From the NCBI GenBank assembly GCA_035048815.1, contig JAUCBN010000042.1:7998001-8062000 (forward strand): DNA of 64,000 bases. Direction: 5' to 3'. Source of the stretch: Abelmoschus esculentus (lineage: Eukaryota; Streptophyta; Magnoliopsida; Malvales; Malvaceae). Positions 10,431 through 24,373 of the stretch are shown in pieces; the first letter of the stretch is position 1, and each line of letters opens with the position of its first letter. The position numbers were made by a program, and so were the translations under genes. The notes under the pieces are model-generated. The model did no database searches. It worked only from the letters and a program-made list of their open reading frames with translations, and had not been told where the DNA came from.

Positions 10431-12279
10431 TATTCTTAATAATGTTTATAGTGCACCCAAGACAATCCTAATGACATGTCATTCGTATTCGAATCTAAAG
10501 TTAGTGTCACTAAAACAATATCATAATCAAATGTGCATGATAATTTGCTGCTCATAATGCATGCATAATATGTTCACAAATGAACCAAATATCATGCACA
10601 AGGAAACCATCAATTTCAAGGCAAATAACCACATAATATTTCAATTCATTTTCAGCTCATAATGAATCCATAATGTGCTCAACAAATGAATCGAAAGTCA
10701 TGTCCAATGGCACCTTTAATTTGAAGGCAAATAACCACATATATTCCAAATTCATTTTTCATATTTCCCTAAGCATGGATGTCTTTTTAAACCATGAATT
10801 TTCAGCAATTATCTCATGCATGCATCATTTCAAAATCATACTTATGCATTTCTAAAAATCTCATTGAGTTATCATCATAGATGCCTTTACCAAAAATAGC
10901 CAAAACTCATGATAATGCATCCAAATCATTTACTTTACTTACTCTTGAACTATGGAAAGTTTTCACACTATTCCATAGCCCCCAAAACAGAACCGAACCA
11001 ATGCGATTCGCTTTAAGCCCGAAAACACTCACTGACAAGCGAAACGAGCCCTCGTTGATGCTCCGATGGCAACGCCAATGCACCAGCCACTTAAGCACCT
11101 TCTTGCACTACCTTTACAACATTAAAAACAGAGCATATTCATATCATAACATGCTTAAACCATCAACCACATCAAACCTTTACAAAACTACCGAAAACTT
11201 AGCCGAAAAGACCTAAAACTAAGCCAAAACGCATCCGAACAACATCAGCCCAAAACCTAATGATTCTAACATCCAATCCACTTCAATTATGAACCAAAAA
11301 CACATCTAAACCATCCTTATACCTCCACCAACATTAAAACACCTAAAACAACCGAAAATCACCTTAAAACAATATTGATTGCATTATTCCGAATTAAATT
11401 AATGTACCATCAATTCAAGAATCATTTAATCATTTAATTGACATAATAACATAATTAAATCAACCTAATTACAACATTAATTGAGATCTAAAAAGATTTC
11501 ATAAAAGTCCTCATAAAATCATTAGATCTAGAATTAAAACACTTAATGATTAGCAAGTTAATACTTGGGAATTTCAATAAAGAACCTTAGAAAAAGATTA
11601 AAATTCAGCAAGTTACCTTTAAGATTTACTCCACCAAAAAGATGAGAAATCCTAGCCTTGATTTCTTGAAAATGGATGTTGATTTTGCAAAATTGATGAA
11701 TAGGCTTTGTAGAGAATGAAAAGATGAATAAAATAAAATAAATCTTGTTGAAAGTGATGAAGAAATCAGCAAGTAATTGAAGAAATTTGAAGAGGATGGA
11801 GAGAAAATCATAAGAGAAAAGATGAGAAAATAAGTGGTTATGAGAAAATAAAATTATCATCTTTTTTAAAACTATTTAAAAACAATTTTAGTGGATAAAT
11901 TATTAATTAAAAATAAATTGGGTTTGTAGCCCTCTAAGGATTCTAAGTATAGCTTTTTTCCAATTTAGTCACTAAAAGTGCCCATTTTCGAAAATCACCA
12001 ATTAAAACGCCAAATCTTTTTCCAAAATTACAATTTGGTCACTAGTATATAATTAAACTTAATTATAAATCAAATTGAAGTTCAAATAATATTCCTTTAA
12101 TTTTAAAACACCATTTTAATATTTCTAAACCATTTTCCAAAATTATTACTTGCCCGATTAGAATATTATTATTTTAATTTTCCCGGAATAACGAACCGAA
12201 GAATCCGATTTGACACGAATTGAATTTCCTAAACCATCATTTAATCTTCTAACCCCAAAATCAGGATGTTACAACTCTC

Positions 12280-13730
12280 CCCCTCTTAAGAAAATTTCGT
12301 CCTCGAAATTCTCACCTGAAGCAAACAAGTGAGGAACTGCTTCTCCATGCTTTTCCTTGTCTCCCAAGTTACCTCTTCGACACCTCAATGTTTCCAAAGC
12401 ACTTTAACCAAATCTATGGTGTTCCCTCGAAGAACCTTTGTATCCACATCCAAAATCCTCACTAGTTCCTCCTCATAACTTATATCCGCTCTTACCTCAA
12501 TCTCCTCAACTAGAACAACATGAGAAGGATCTGAACTATACTTACGAAGCATCGTTACATGAAAAACATAATGCATCCAACTCAACTCCACCGGCAATCT
12601 CAACCGATAAACAATAGGACCAATTTACTCTAACACCTCATTCGGCCCAATAAAACGAAGACTTATCTTACCTTTACTTCCAAACCTCATTAACTTCTTC
12701 TATGGGAAACCTTTAGAAACACTTTATCTTTGACAAAATCTTCCACCTCTCTATGCTTCAAATCGGCATAGGACTTTTGCCTATCTGAAGCCTTCTTAAG
12801 CTTGGCACAAATAAGCTTAACCTCCTCATCCGTATCCTTCAACACTTGAGGTAAAGAAACTTACTTCCGTATGTCTTCCTTCCAACACAATAAAACTTTA
12901 AATGGTTCCATCTGTATACTTGTCTGAAAACTATTATCATAACCAAACTCTACCAATGACCACTTTTCTCCCAAGAACCTTAAAATTCAATGATGCAATA
13001 TCTCAACATATCCTCCAAAGTCTGACTAACACGTTCAGACTGATCATCTGTCTGAAGATGACAAGCAGTACTAAACTAAGCCTTGTACCCAAAGCAACCT
13101 ACAAACTCTTCTCAAAACTTAGATGTAAAACGTGGATCTCTATCCGATATGATCAACTTAGGCACACTATGCAACTTCACCACCTCAGGAAACATACAAC
13201 TCTACCAACTTATCCAAAGAACACGTCGTATGCACGGTAGGAAAATGTGCACACTTTGTAAACCTATCAACAATAACCCATATAAAATCCTTCTTGGACT
13301 CCGTCACATCTTTCTTTAATCCAACCCAATGGTACACACTTTTGTGATCCCTACACATCTTCACACTACCCGGATGCATAGCAAACGGACTAGTATGTGC
13401 TTCTGTCAAAAAAAAATTTGCCTCAACTCAACATCATCCGACACTACAATCCGACCTCTAAACTAGAATACCTCATCATCATCAAAATGATACTCGGTTG
13501 GTCTATCCTCTGCAATATCCTCCATAAAAGGTACCAACGCCTTATGCTCTAACTTTTTCACCTTTATCATCTCAACCAAGATAGGTTTTACTTACAACTC
13601 TGTTACCTAACCACCTTCCTTAGAAATACTCAACTTAGCAAGCATCACCCTTAACTCAATTGTTGTCTTACGGCTCAAAGATTCAGCCATCACATTAGCT
13701 TTCCTCGGAAGATTCGCAACGGTCATCCAA
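12280..13730 (-). pseudogene. Big1 integrase remnant with chromodomain, internally deleted
   Basis: On the minus strand the text runs from an RNase H-integrase linker (MAESLSRK) through the integrase start (AHTSPFAMHPG), the core (WVIVDRFTKCAHF, SDRDPRFTSKF, DQSERV) and GPY/F-type C-terminus to a chromodomain (VRILDVDTKVLRG..IDLVKVLWKH). About 48 residues are missing near 13302. In Chr1 that segment holds the CxxC of the zinc finger and the first catalytic Asp (MDFF). A TGA replaces the Trp after SDRDPRFTSKF. Further stops and frameshifts follow, including a 2-bp insertion near the C-terminus. It cannot be active. Big2 shares the deletion and this TGA. Confidence 0.85.
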
Positions 13731-16700
13731 TACTTACCCTCCTCGGACAACCAGCAGATTCATCCCTCACAACAAAGCAACAACGCACACACCACCAAAC
13801 CATCTCAATTCTCACAGAAAACATCACTCAAAAGAAAACCCCCTTTTTCTTGCTTAAGATTGATAACCAACTCTTGATAACCGCAACGTTTTCCATATCA
13901 CCACCATCGAACTAACCTTATTTCGACATCCTCCCACATACCAGGTAACCAACTAAGCCTTTCACCAATCTTCACTCCACACAATGATGCTCCACCAACA
14001 AGCTTCAAACTAACTTTAAACAAAACTGTCAACACTATCTTAAGCAAACTCCATCAACAACAACAACTTCATTATGAGTCATATTAACCATATCACAACA
14101 TCACAGTATATCATCCATTTACCTATGAATGATAAAACCCAACATCCAAACGGCAACCTATGTCGGTCTTAAAAACCCTCAAATCTTAACATATTATAGA
14201 TACATCACTCACTCATCTTTTCAATGGGATTTAGAAACCCAAGAAAACCGTACTCAAGTAAACGATTGATCCACCAACCCTCATAGAAAAACTCCATACC
14301 ATCCATAAAATTTACTACCAAACTTATGACGATTCTTTTCGACTTTAACCTTGGCACCTTTACTGGTAATAATAACCCAAAGAAAATTGATACTCACTCT
14401 TACCTCATCAGCAGGATAAACATCTACACATGATTCAAACATAATCCAAACATGCTCAATCAAAAACACATGTTTCCTCAACTTCTACCATAACACTTAC
14501 CACCATTCACATGGAAAAAGATTACCATAAGCCATGATCAAGATACCATTCCATCTCGGCACTTTTCGAAACAACCATGAGGCTCATATAACACAAAAAG
14601 ATTCTCAACACAAAACTAAAACTTTCCAAGCACATCCTTAACTAGACCCTCAACAAACATCTGACCACGACTTGTCCCTGATCAACTTAACCAAGGTAGA
14701 GTCACGCTCATAGCTCCACCATTTTACTAGGTCTCCCTATAGATTAACCGAACATCTTCCCTCATAACTTCACAATAACACTGGCTTACCCCACATCACA
14801 AACTCCCATTGCAAGCATCCTTATGTAAGCCAAGTCATCCCCGATAGCTAACATTCCATAACATACCATACTAGAAACTTACCAACTTTGTGTCAAACCC
14901 AACATTGTACTTATCCCAACGATAATGTCTCCAACTTAAGGTTTAGCCACCATAATCAACTCAACACATGTTTCAATCTTTAAGATCCACACATTGTTAA
15001 GTTCCTTAACACCTAAGTTAAAACTCCTTCCCAATATCAAATCATCGATAAACCAACTCTTATCCCATGTATACCATAACAAAATCCAAGCTTGTAGAAC
15101 AATTCCTTGCACTTGCTCCAACATCTTTTATTTTATAATCTTGCCAAAGCAGTAACCATATTGATTAGGTTGATGAAACCATATTGATGAAACATCCATA
15201 GATATGAATCCACCAAACACAAACCTCACAATACTTTTCGATAAAAGCAAACCCACAAGAGTGAACAATCGATACAACCCACAAACTGCCTAACGATTCC
15301 AGATACACCACTTCAATATCATCACAATCTAACTTTAGTCGTGGTATACCCAACTCAACACCTTATAAACCAAACATGTACACTTTCCTTGTTTATAGCA
15401 CAACCAAAAACCTCTCAAGATCACAACAATCCATGATTCAAACCCATGATACCACAACTCTCATATCAATATATATCTTATATTTTAATTTCTATCTTAA
15501 CCTCATTATTTCTAACGGAAAAACAATACCAGATCGATCACAACCCCGATCTAACCGCACACTAACCATACTACAGAAAATTCCATGTAATTAATTTTTT
15601 CCACTAACATGACAATAAAACAACATCTTTTCCAAAAAAAATTTTACATTACTCAAAAAAACACCAACCCACCTTACTCTACAAAATATACTGCAACCTT
15701 CTTACAACCTCCAAACCCTAACTAGAAAGAATCCGCAAAACTCAGCCTTACCTTTAGTAATGACCAAATCAAACTAACCATAAATCAGGGTATTTACCTC
15801 GATTTTAAACATTCACAACTCTGAGACCAACCACTCATTCCTCATCCAAGACTATTCCCTAACCAAAAGGGTAGCTTACCCATTACACATCCAGCTCAAC
15901 ACCACAAGAAAGCCTTTTCAACCCTTTTTTTTCCACACCTTCACCCTAAAGGAACCAACCACACCTCACTTATATCTTCAAGAAGCTACTCGCAAGTGTG
16001 AACAAATGTATGCATGATTTCATGTATGCTCTCATAAATGCCTATGCAAGTGCATGTGCATATAAATGTAAATGCAATTTCTAATGTCAAGCTCAAGAAT
16101 GCATGCATGTCCTACATTATCTATAGATATATACATATATGTTCTCTTACTCTATACATGATTATTATTCACACTCACAAATAACATCCTTAATTCCAAT
16201 AACTTCAACTACTATCTTGTTGACTACTTTCAAGTCAGATTAGCAATAGCCGTACCAGCTTCAGCAGAATGAAGTACACCCGAAAGAATGGTACAACACC
16301 CTAAACTGACCTCCCTACATAACCGGAGGCACACACACGGAAGAGGAGGAAGAAATTACTCTTCCTTAACAGTCGTTTCGTCCTCAATCTTGACCATCAA
16401 TGTTCATACCAATACTAGCTCGCGACTTATGTCTCATAAGCATATTCCAAAAACTTTAAACATGTAATTTAAAACATAATATTAAAACATAATAAACTTA
16501 CACTCGGGCAAGATCCAAGGAAAAATCGAAGAGCATTTGAAATATGTTGGCATTTGCAATATGTAATCGATAACCCCAATTTAACCATCATTACTCAAAA
16601 TACAACCATCATATATATATTCAACAAGCTAACATCACATCATGATCAATCACACACATTTAGCAAACCAACCACACACTAAACAAACCAACCACACACT

Positions 16701-16772
16701 GTATCAAATCAACCGTACACTTATGCAACCTGGCTACACAATTTATAAACCTATACACACTTTTATCAACCT
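13731..16772 (-). other. Unassigned Big1 internal segment
   Basis: About 3 kb lies between the primer site and the integrase remnant, where gag, protease and RT would be expected. I recognise no retrotransposon domain. Parts (about 13860-14960) match Big2 (about 38140-39250, opposite strand) at clearly high identity, so this is a family feature. A 66-codon reading frame at 14481-14281 (minus) has a relative in Big2 around 38600 sharing WIMFES, but the Big2 copy is broken. It may be captured foreign DNA or badly decayed coding sequence. I cannot tell which. Confidence 0.5.
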
Positions 16773-16773
16773 G

Positions 16774-16785
16774 GCTCTGATACCA
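16774..16785 (-). promoter_or_regulatory. Primer binding site, initiator tRNA-Met (Big1)
   Basis: On the minus strand TGGTATCAGAGC begins five bases after the 5' LTR end. This 12-mer is complementary to the 3' end of plant initiator tRNA-Met and fixes the orientation. Confidence 0.92.
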
Positions 16786-16790
16786 TCAAT

Positions 16791-19700
16791 TGTAACCCCC
16801 TTAGCCCAGCCTAGACGGAACCGACACTAACGGGTCACACAGGGAATATCGAACCAAACTCGTGAAGGTCCGATTCATTAAACAACCCTAAAATCCGATA
16901 TATTTTTTCTAGATGCATAATTATGTTCCTACTTGTCTTCATATCATACAAAGTATTAACGGAAGCAATCTGATCACAAACAAGCATCCGATTAAACACT
17001 TAAGTGAATTAAGGATTAAAACATAAAACTTTTAAATTCTAAGGACAAAGTAGAAATTCTTTTCATCAAAGTTCAATTAAACATACAAGTATCCTTCACG
17101 GAAAATTTCAAATCAAACGGAGCATTCTAACATCATCAATTGCATGTTTCACTAACTTAGAGACCAAAATATAAATCTTTCAAATTATAAGGAATTCGTC
17201 CAAATTGAGTTATCCATCTTTAAATTTAATCAACTTTATACATCTATGTGAAATTTCAGCTCAAAATAACATATGTAGATACCCTAATTGAATAAAGAAA
17301 GATATTCAGGACTAAAATGCAATTTCTAGCAACTTTTATTTCTTAGAAGCCAAAGGTTTCGAAACCTTCCATAAAGGTTTCGAAACTTTATGTAAAAGGT
17401 TTTGAAACTTCCCTGAAAGTTTCAAAACTTTTCGCGTACAGTAAGGTTCCAGAATCGAAATTACCCGCAAGGTTTTGAAACCTTCCGTAAAGGTTTCGAA
17501 ACTGTTTGACAAAGGTTCTAAAACCTTCCCCAAAGGTTTCAAAACATGATGCCTGGAACCTAAAATTCCGTCACACTATGTGAATTCAATCGACTCAAGA
17601 CACAACCATTAGTAACCCACAACTACATGCATAATTCCTAAGTATAAAAACAACATTAACCACACCAACATTAAAATCAAGAACCTCAAATAACCTATAG
17701 GCATGTTTCCTAAAATATGGTTAGAAACAAGGATGTCCATGCTTGTGTAAGTGTACATGCTTTCCTTGACAAGGTTTAAAATAAAGAACAATCATGTATA
17801 CTCATGCTTTAGGCAATCCAAAATATTATTATATTCCAACAACAATAGCTCAAGAAAAATATAGTCTCTTTACAAGTCTAAAACCAAGTAGTACATTCAC
17901 TCTACTATGGGATTGGTTTACACATTGCCAAGCCCCAACTTATTTGCCAAAACATTCCAACAACTATGTAGCTTTTCCCCTTGGTGCTCTTGCTCCAAAT
18001 GCAGCCCAAAGATGTCTCTATTGCTCTGCAAAGATGAAAGAAGAGCTTAAGCACAACATGCTTAGTGAGAAAGCTCCAACAAAATCATCTATGCATCAAC
18101 TCAAAACCATATTTAAATCATAGTTTACAATGCATCATTAAAAACATGCATGCATAACATTCTACGTTCATGTCTATAAGATCAAATCACTTTCTTGAGT
18201 ATGTTCAACATTACCAAAACAATTCATGAATGATGTATAATGTTTTTTTTCAAATCCATGTATGTATATTGGCTTTCTAGTGATCACTTATTGTGAACCT
18301 TAAGTTCACCAAATACACGGATCCATTGCTAGAGACCATTAGTCTTGTCATGACACGAAGTCACCATTGACATGACATAAAGTCACCATTATAGCACTAC
18401 CACGCATGGTTAGACACATAGTCACCCTTGTTACGTGTAGGCAGCTCTACCACGCATGATTAGACACAACGTCACCCTTGTTACGTGTAGGCAATATTAT
18501 TTATTCTCAATAATGTTTATAGTGAACTCAAGACAATCCTAATGACATGTTATTCATATTCGAATCTAAAGTTAGTGTCACTAGGACAATATCATAATCA
18601 AATGTGCATGATAATTTGCTGCTCATAATGCATGCATAATATGTTCACAAATGAACCAAATGTCATGCCCAAGGGCACCATCAATTTCAAGGCAAATAGC
18701 CACATAATATTCCAATTCATTTTCAGCTCATAATGCATTCATAATGTGCTCAACAAATGAACCGAAAATCATGCCCAATGGCACCTTTAAATTGAAGGCA
18801 AATAACCACATATATTCCAAATTCATTTTTCATATTTCCCTAACCATGGATGTCTTTTTAAACCATGCATTTTCAGCAATTATCTCATGCATGCATCATT
18901 TCAAAATCATACTTATGCATTTCCAAATATCTCATTGAGTTATCATCATAGATGCCTTTATCGAAAATAGCCGAAACTCATGATAATGCATCAAAATCAT
19001 TTACTTTACTTACTCTTGAACTATAGAAAGTTTTCACACTATTCTATAGCCCCCAAAATAGAACCGAACCAATGTGATTCGGTTTAAGTCCAAAAACACT
19101 CACTGACAAGCGAAACGAGCCCTCGTCGATGCTCCGATGGCAACGCCAATGCACCAGCCACTTAAGCACCTTCTTGCACTACCTTTACAACATTAAAAAC
19201 ATAGAATATTCACATCATAACATGCTCAAACCATCAGCCACATCAAACCTCCACGAAACTACCAAAAACTTAGTCGAAAAGACCAAAAACTAAGCCATAA
19301 CGCATCCGAAGAATATCAGCCCAAAACCTAATGATTCTAACATCCAATCCACTTCAATTATGAACCAAAAACACATCTAAACCATCCTTATACCTCCACC
19401 AACATTAAAACACCTAAAATAGCCCCTAAAATAACCGAAAATCACCTTAAAAGAACACTGATTGCATTATTTCGGGATTAAATTAATGTGCCATAAGTTT
19501 AAAACTCATTTAATCATTTAATTGACATATTAACATAATTAAATAAACCTAATTATAGCATTAATTGAGATATAAAAAGATTTCATAAAAGCCCTCATAA
19601 AATCATTAGATCTAGAATTAAAAACATGTCATCAAGTTTCACTTAATGATTAGCAAGCTAATACTTGTGAATTTCAATAAAGAACCTTAGAAAAAGATTA

Positions 19701-20379
19701 AAATTCAGCAAGTTACCTTTAAGATTTACTCCACCAAAAAGATGAGAAATCTTCTCCTTGATTTCTTGAAAATGGATGTTGATTTTGCAAAATTGATGGA
19801 TAGGCTTGGTAGAGAATGAAAAGATGAATAAAATAAAATAAATCTTGTTGAAAATGATGAAGAAATCAGCAAGTAATTGAAGAAATTTGAAGAAGAAGAT
19901 TGAGAGAAAATCATGAGAGAAAAGATGAGAAAATAAGTGGGTATGAGAGAAAATAAAATTATCATCTTTTTTAAAAACTATTTAAAAACAATTTTGGTGG
20001 ATAAATTATTAATTAAAAATAAATTGTGTTTATGGCCCTCTAAGGATTCTAAGTATATCTTGCTTTCTAATTTTATCAATAAAAGTGCCTATTTTCGAAA
20101 ATCAGCAATTAAACCACCAAATATTTTTTCAAAATTACAATTTGGTCACTAGTACATAATTAAACTTAATTATAAATCAAATTGAAGTTCAAATAACATT
20201 CCTTTAATTTTAAAACATCATTTTAATATTTCTAAACTATTTCCTAATATTATTAATTGCCCAATTAGAATATTATTATTTTTATTTTCACGGAATAATG
20301 AATCAAAGAACCCGATTCGACCCAATCAAATTCCCTAAACCATCATTCAAACTACTAATCCCAAAATCGGGATATTACA
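16791..20379 (-). repeat. Big1 5' LTR (3589 bp)
   Basis: Same structure as the 3' copy: palindrome array at 17352-17547, minisatellite with two 22-bp units near 18349-18390, and the long units to about 18495. By eye it is highly similar to the 3' LTR, with scattered transitions and repeat-number changes. Confidence 0.9.
17352..17547. repeat. GGTTTCGAAACC palindrome array, Big1 5' LTR
   Basis: About eight units, several with the CpG lost (TTTTGAAA, TTTCAAAA, TTCTAAAA). The same units in the 3' LTR mostly retain TTCGAA, so these losses postdate insertion. Confidence 0.8.
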
Positions 20380-20384
20380 CTTTT

Positions 20385-21653
20385 CATGGGCACTTATCAT
20401 CAATTCTACACCTACTTGAACCAATACATGTGCTTAATATGATATATTTAAGGATTGTGCCATTTGAGATAATATTTGTAGAAATGATATGCTTTACTGC
20501 ATTTTCTTATCTGTGCAGGAACAAGTATTGTTGAGGCAGGACCTGATGTCAAGGCAGGAGAGGATAAAAAGCAATATGGCTGACAATTGAAGGAGAAAAA
20601 TATGGAGAATATTGCTGAACAAGAAGCCCAAGAATTGGAGCTAAACAACACAAGAAAAGCCCAAGGACAAGGCCACACGAGAATAAACCTTCTAGAACAT
20701 TAAACTTGGAAATCTTTACCCTATGTACATAACTTGTTCCCTACTCCAAGTTATACTCTATTTTGGAAAGGTTTCCCCTAGGCCAAGCCTATATAAGACA
20801 TAGCCGTCCTAGGGGTTAGACACATACATAGACCTAGAGAGTCTAATCTTGAGAGAGTTTTAGGAATAATTCTTCTCATCATGTTCTAACTTCTATTAGG
20901 GTTTGGTGAAAGTTGTTGAGTATTTGTGAGAGAAGATTGTATTTTGTTTCTTGTTTCTATGAAATAAAATATCAAAGTTTGCTTACTCTTTTTCATTCTT
21001 TGTTCTTACATCCAAGCCATGGAGGGAAGTTTGTAAGTAATCGATTTGTCTAGACTCGGGAGAGTTAGACTCACGAAAGGTATAAGTACAATATTCAACT
21101 TGGTTGGAGGATACTAACTCGACCTAGGAATAGGTTTGAGTTTCAGAGGCTAAAAGAAGTGTGAGATTGGTTGTTGGTTATAATTGATTAACGCTGGAAA
21201 GTATCATCAAGGACTGACCTTCAACAGTACTTCGACTTAGGGATAAGCGGAGCCTTTTAAGGACACTTTGCCGAACTTTGATAAATCTGCCTAAGAGCAA
21301 GGGATTGACGCGACAGAGAACATTGTCACTGCCGAGACAGTATCTGCAGTACTGCCGAGGCAGTGCAATGCGATTTCATTGGACAGAAACAAATCAATCA
21401 AATCCACTATACAACACAGCTGGATCTTACCCTCTCTCTCATATTTGATATCTCCTTAATTAGTTTAGTTTATTTAGTTTAATCAATACTCAAACTTATC
21501 TGTGTTTTTACTTTTATTTTACAAAAGCAAGAAGACCGAAGGAACCATATTAAGAACATCAATCCTTAAGGAGATGATAACTCGATAAATACTTATCACT
21601 TATTACTTGACGTGTACACTTGCACTCCAATTGTGCATATTCAGCACGCATCA
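20385..21653 (+). repeat. Ath1 3' LTR, remaining 1269 bp
   Basis: This continues the LTR begun at 8638. It contains a TATA box (TATATAA, 20790-20796), a likely poly(A) signal AATAAA (20963-20968), and the terminal ...GCACGCATCA. Its central part is clearly related to Ath2 LTRs (the ACTTGTTCCCTACTCCAAGTT stretch near 20722). Confidence 0.87.
20790..20796 (+). promoter_or_regulatory. TATA box of Ath1 LTR
   Basis: TATATAA lies between a CCCTAGG-rich block and the transcribed leader. It is in the same relative place as TATAAATA in the Ath2 LTRs. Confidence 0.65.
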
Positions 21654-21981
21654 ATGAGAGAAGTGGTTTTCACCAATTTATACATTTGATGCATGTGTTA
21701 GTGGGATGCATGTGCTTACATATTGTTTTAACTGAAAAACTTGAGCATTGGTTTTGATTTTGTGCTAGATATTAAAGATGGTGATAACGTAGATAAGTTG
21801 ATCGATCAATAGGATATGAGTGAACTATAAATACAAAATTCATATACGTGGGTAAATTCCTTAGTGATGCATTAGAGTTATTGCTTGAATCGTGGTATAT
21901 GTGTTGTATTACATTCAAGCGTATCCCGAAAGCTAAGGTGGGAAATATGATTGGATTTAATCCATTTGTGTGCATGAGTTT
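21654..21981. other. Unassigned flank between Ath1 and Chr1
   Basis: About 330 bp of AT-rich sequence with no recognisable feature. It is older than Chr1, because it continues at 54041 once Chr1 and one copy of its target AGTTT are removed. Confidence 0.6.
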
Positions 21982-23021
21982 TGTAACCCCTAAATTTAAC
22001 TTAATTTCTTAGATTAAAACTTATGGTTTATGTTATTAAAACTTGTTTCGCAAGTTAGGGTTTCTATGAATTAAATATAATATTTAGATAAACTATTAAA
22101 TAATTAATAATTTAAAATACGAAAAGAAACTCAACATTTAAATATACTGAGTTCAAACCATAAATTTAATAAACATTAACTGTCCTAAAATTTGATATAA
22201 AATCCAAAGTCCAAAGTTCAGTATATAATAATAAAATATCCAGAATTAAACATGATTATTTGAAATCAGAGTAACATACGTAGTAGTTCTGAAAATATTC
22301 CTCCAAGTATCGTAGCCTAGGTCTGAGGATCTGAAACAGAAACTGAGAGGGTGTAAGCTAGGGAGCCTAGTGTGTCTCTACTGTGTAGATAAATAGGATC
22401 ACAGAACAGAATAAAGCAGATAATGTAGTGTATGCATGATATGCACCAAACTCCGAACGCCATCAAAAGAGTAGGATCCCCTCAACCACTCTAACTCCAT
22501 CACACCAACAGAAGTGGAAACTCAAGCCGTAGGTGGAGCCACTGAACAGAAGTGGTACCTCGATCCGAAGGTGGAGCCACTGATCAGAAGTGATAAATAT
22601 CACTAAATTTCCCCGTACAGATAATCGAACTAGATGCAACGTTATGAGCAGATACAGAATTAGAATACGTGCCTTAAAATCTAACAGCATGCATGCATGG
22701 TAATTTCAAGATCAAAAATGTAAATTATAAAATTCAGAATATAACATGACGAACTATTTCAGAAAATCACAAGAATGTTGCAAGATCAAACAAAGTTTAA
22801 CAGAATCTGAACACACAATAGAAACAGAATTGTCAAGAGAGACAAACCTGAAGCAAATTGCTCAATATCGAGAATGACGTCTATTGGACTCGAGTCTACC
22901 ACAAGATCGAGTGAGAGTAAAACCTACGAGTAATAGAAACGTCAAACATACTACTATACCACTATACCAGTAAGTACACGAAACAAAAGTAAACCGAAAC
23001 TCACATACGTATCTCGAAGAC
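21982..23021 (-). repeat. Chr1 3' LTR, distal part
   Basis: Begins TGTAACCCCTAAATTTAAC on the + strand, as does the 5' LTR at 51927, and aligns with it along its length. It is cut at 23021 by Ath2, with AAGAC as the duplicated target. Confidence 0.9.
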
Positions 23022-24353
23022 TGATGCGTGTAATAATAGCGTAACTATGTAGTGTACACGTCGCAAGTAATAAAGTGATAAGTATATCGTGTATCATGTC
23101 TACAGGGATTGGTATACTTAATATGTCTCCCCTTGTTCCCTTGCTCCTGAAAAATAAAGTAAAAACACAGATAAGTGGAATTGTCTAGCTAAGTAACTAA
23201 ATAACAAAACATAAAATAAACGATGGAGAACGATATAGAGAAAGTGGGTAGGATCCAGCTGCGTCAATTAGTGGATTCGATTGATCTTCTTGTCCAATGC
23301 AATTTCACAACACTGCTTCAGCAGTACTGCAGATACAACCTTGGTAGCATTAGTGTTCTCTGCTGCGACAATTCTCTTGGGCAGATGCATCAAAGTTAAG
23401 CAAAGTGTCTGTAGTTGACTCCTCTTATCTCTAAGTCAGAGCGCTGTTGATGATTGGTCTTTGACGATACCTCTCGGTGTGAATCAACGATAATCACCAA
23501 CCAATCCAACACTTCTTTTAGCTTCTAAAACTCTTAACCTATCTCTAGGCCGAGTTAGTGTCGTCAACACCGTACTTATCCCTTTCATGAATCTAACTCT
23601 CTCGATGCTAGATAAATAGATTACTTACAAGTTTCTCTCTCGAGCTTGAATGCAAGAATAAGAAATGGCAATAGGATAAGCAAACTTCGATATTATTATT
23701 GCATTAGAACAAAGAAACAAGAAACAAACTTCTTTCACTAATATCTACAACCTTTACCTATCCCTAAGAGATTTAGAACATAATGTCGATAAGTACAATT
23801 CTTAGGGAGGAAGGGTTTTTTCTACAAATCGGCTCTCCTAGACAATATGGTCGGCTAGGGTATTTATAGTCTTAACCTAGGGCAAACCTTTCCTAAATAG
23901 ACTTCAACTTGGAGTAGGGAACAAGTCTTCTTAAAGGATTCTGATATTTCCAAGTTTACCGCCTTCTAGAAAGGTTTTCCCGCTTGGTCTTTGAATTGGG
24001 CTTTTAGCACGTTAGCCTGGTCCAATTGATGCGCTGTATCTTCCAAAATATTCTCAATATTTTATCTTTCAATGCGTCTCCATTGTTGGCGCTGCCACAC
24101 TAGATTGTGCCGCGGCCATGATTCTGCCTCGGCCTCAACACAGTTTTTCTGTCGCTTCAGCTTTGGATATTCCTACATGTACAGAAATTGTAATAGTATC
24201 TACATTCTTTATAAATATTAACTTTGTAAGTGATGATAACGGAATATCCAACATTTGAGCAAAGAGTTCATGATTCGGTTCAAGTTAGTGTATAATAGGT
24301 GCATAAAGTACCATAAGAAGGGTAGTAAATAACTGTCTTTTAGGCACTCATCA
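23022..24353 (-). repeat. Ath2 3' LTR (1332 bp)
   Basis: The + strand starts TGATGCGTGTAATAATAGCG and ends AGGCACTCATCA. TATAAATA lies at 23861-23868 (minus). It differs noticeably from the 5' LTR in its first ~60 bases and in length. Confidence 0.92.
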
Positions 24354-24373
24354 AATACCCCCAAACTCAAACT

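Larger units (their letters stand above)
8676..12273 (-). repeat. Big1 3' LTR (3598 bp)
   Basis: Its + strand termini are TGTAACCCCC and GATGTTACA. It carries the TTTCGAAA palindrome array (9237-9411, seven units), a 22-bp minisatellite (five units near 10205-10320), and a ~110-bp partial direct duplication around 10560-10740. The right end abuts the polypurine tract (12274-12289, read as AAGAGGGGGAGAGT on the minus strand). Confidence 0.9.
8676..20379 (-). mobile_element. Big1: complete large-LTR non-autonomous Ty3/gypsy element
   Basis: The element is bounded by TGTAAC...TTACA and by perfect duplications CTTTT at 8671-8675 and 20380-20384. LTRs of about 3.6 kb (8676-12273 and 16791-20379) flank only 4.5 kb of internal DNA. 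On the minus strand the internal region reads: initiator tRNA-Met primer site, about 3 kb of unassigned sequence, an RNase H tail, a deleted integrase with chromodomain, and a polypurine tract. There is no gag, protease or RT. It sits in the 3' LTR of Ath1. Confidence 0.93.
1..21653 (+). mobile_element. Ath1: Athila-like Ty3/gypsy element, 5' end outside window, nested insertions inside
   Basis: This is an Athila-type LTR retrotransposon read left to right. The window opens inside gag; its 5' LTR and tRNA primer site lie off the left edge. The order is gag, aspartic protease, ORF3, a long 3' UTR with conserved hairpins, polypurine tract, and 3' LTR. RT, RNase H and integrase are absent between protease and ORF3. 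A solo LTR (4101-7516) and a complete element (8676-20379) are nested in it, leaving about 6.5 kb of its own sequence in view. The right end is called at ...GCATCA (21653), matching the termini of the related Ath2 LTRs. Its target-site duplication cannot be tested because the left end is missing. Confidence 0.88.
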
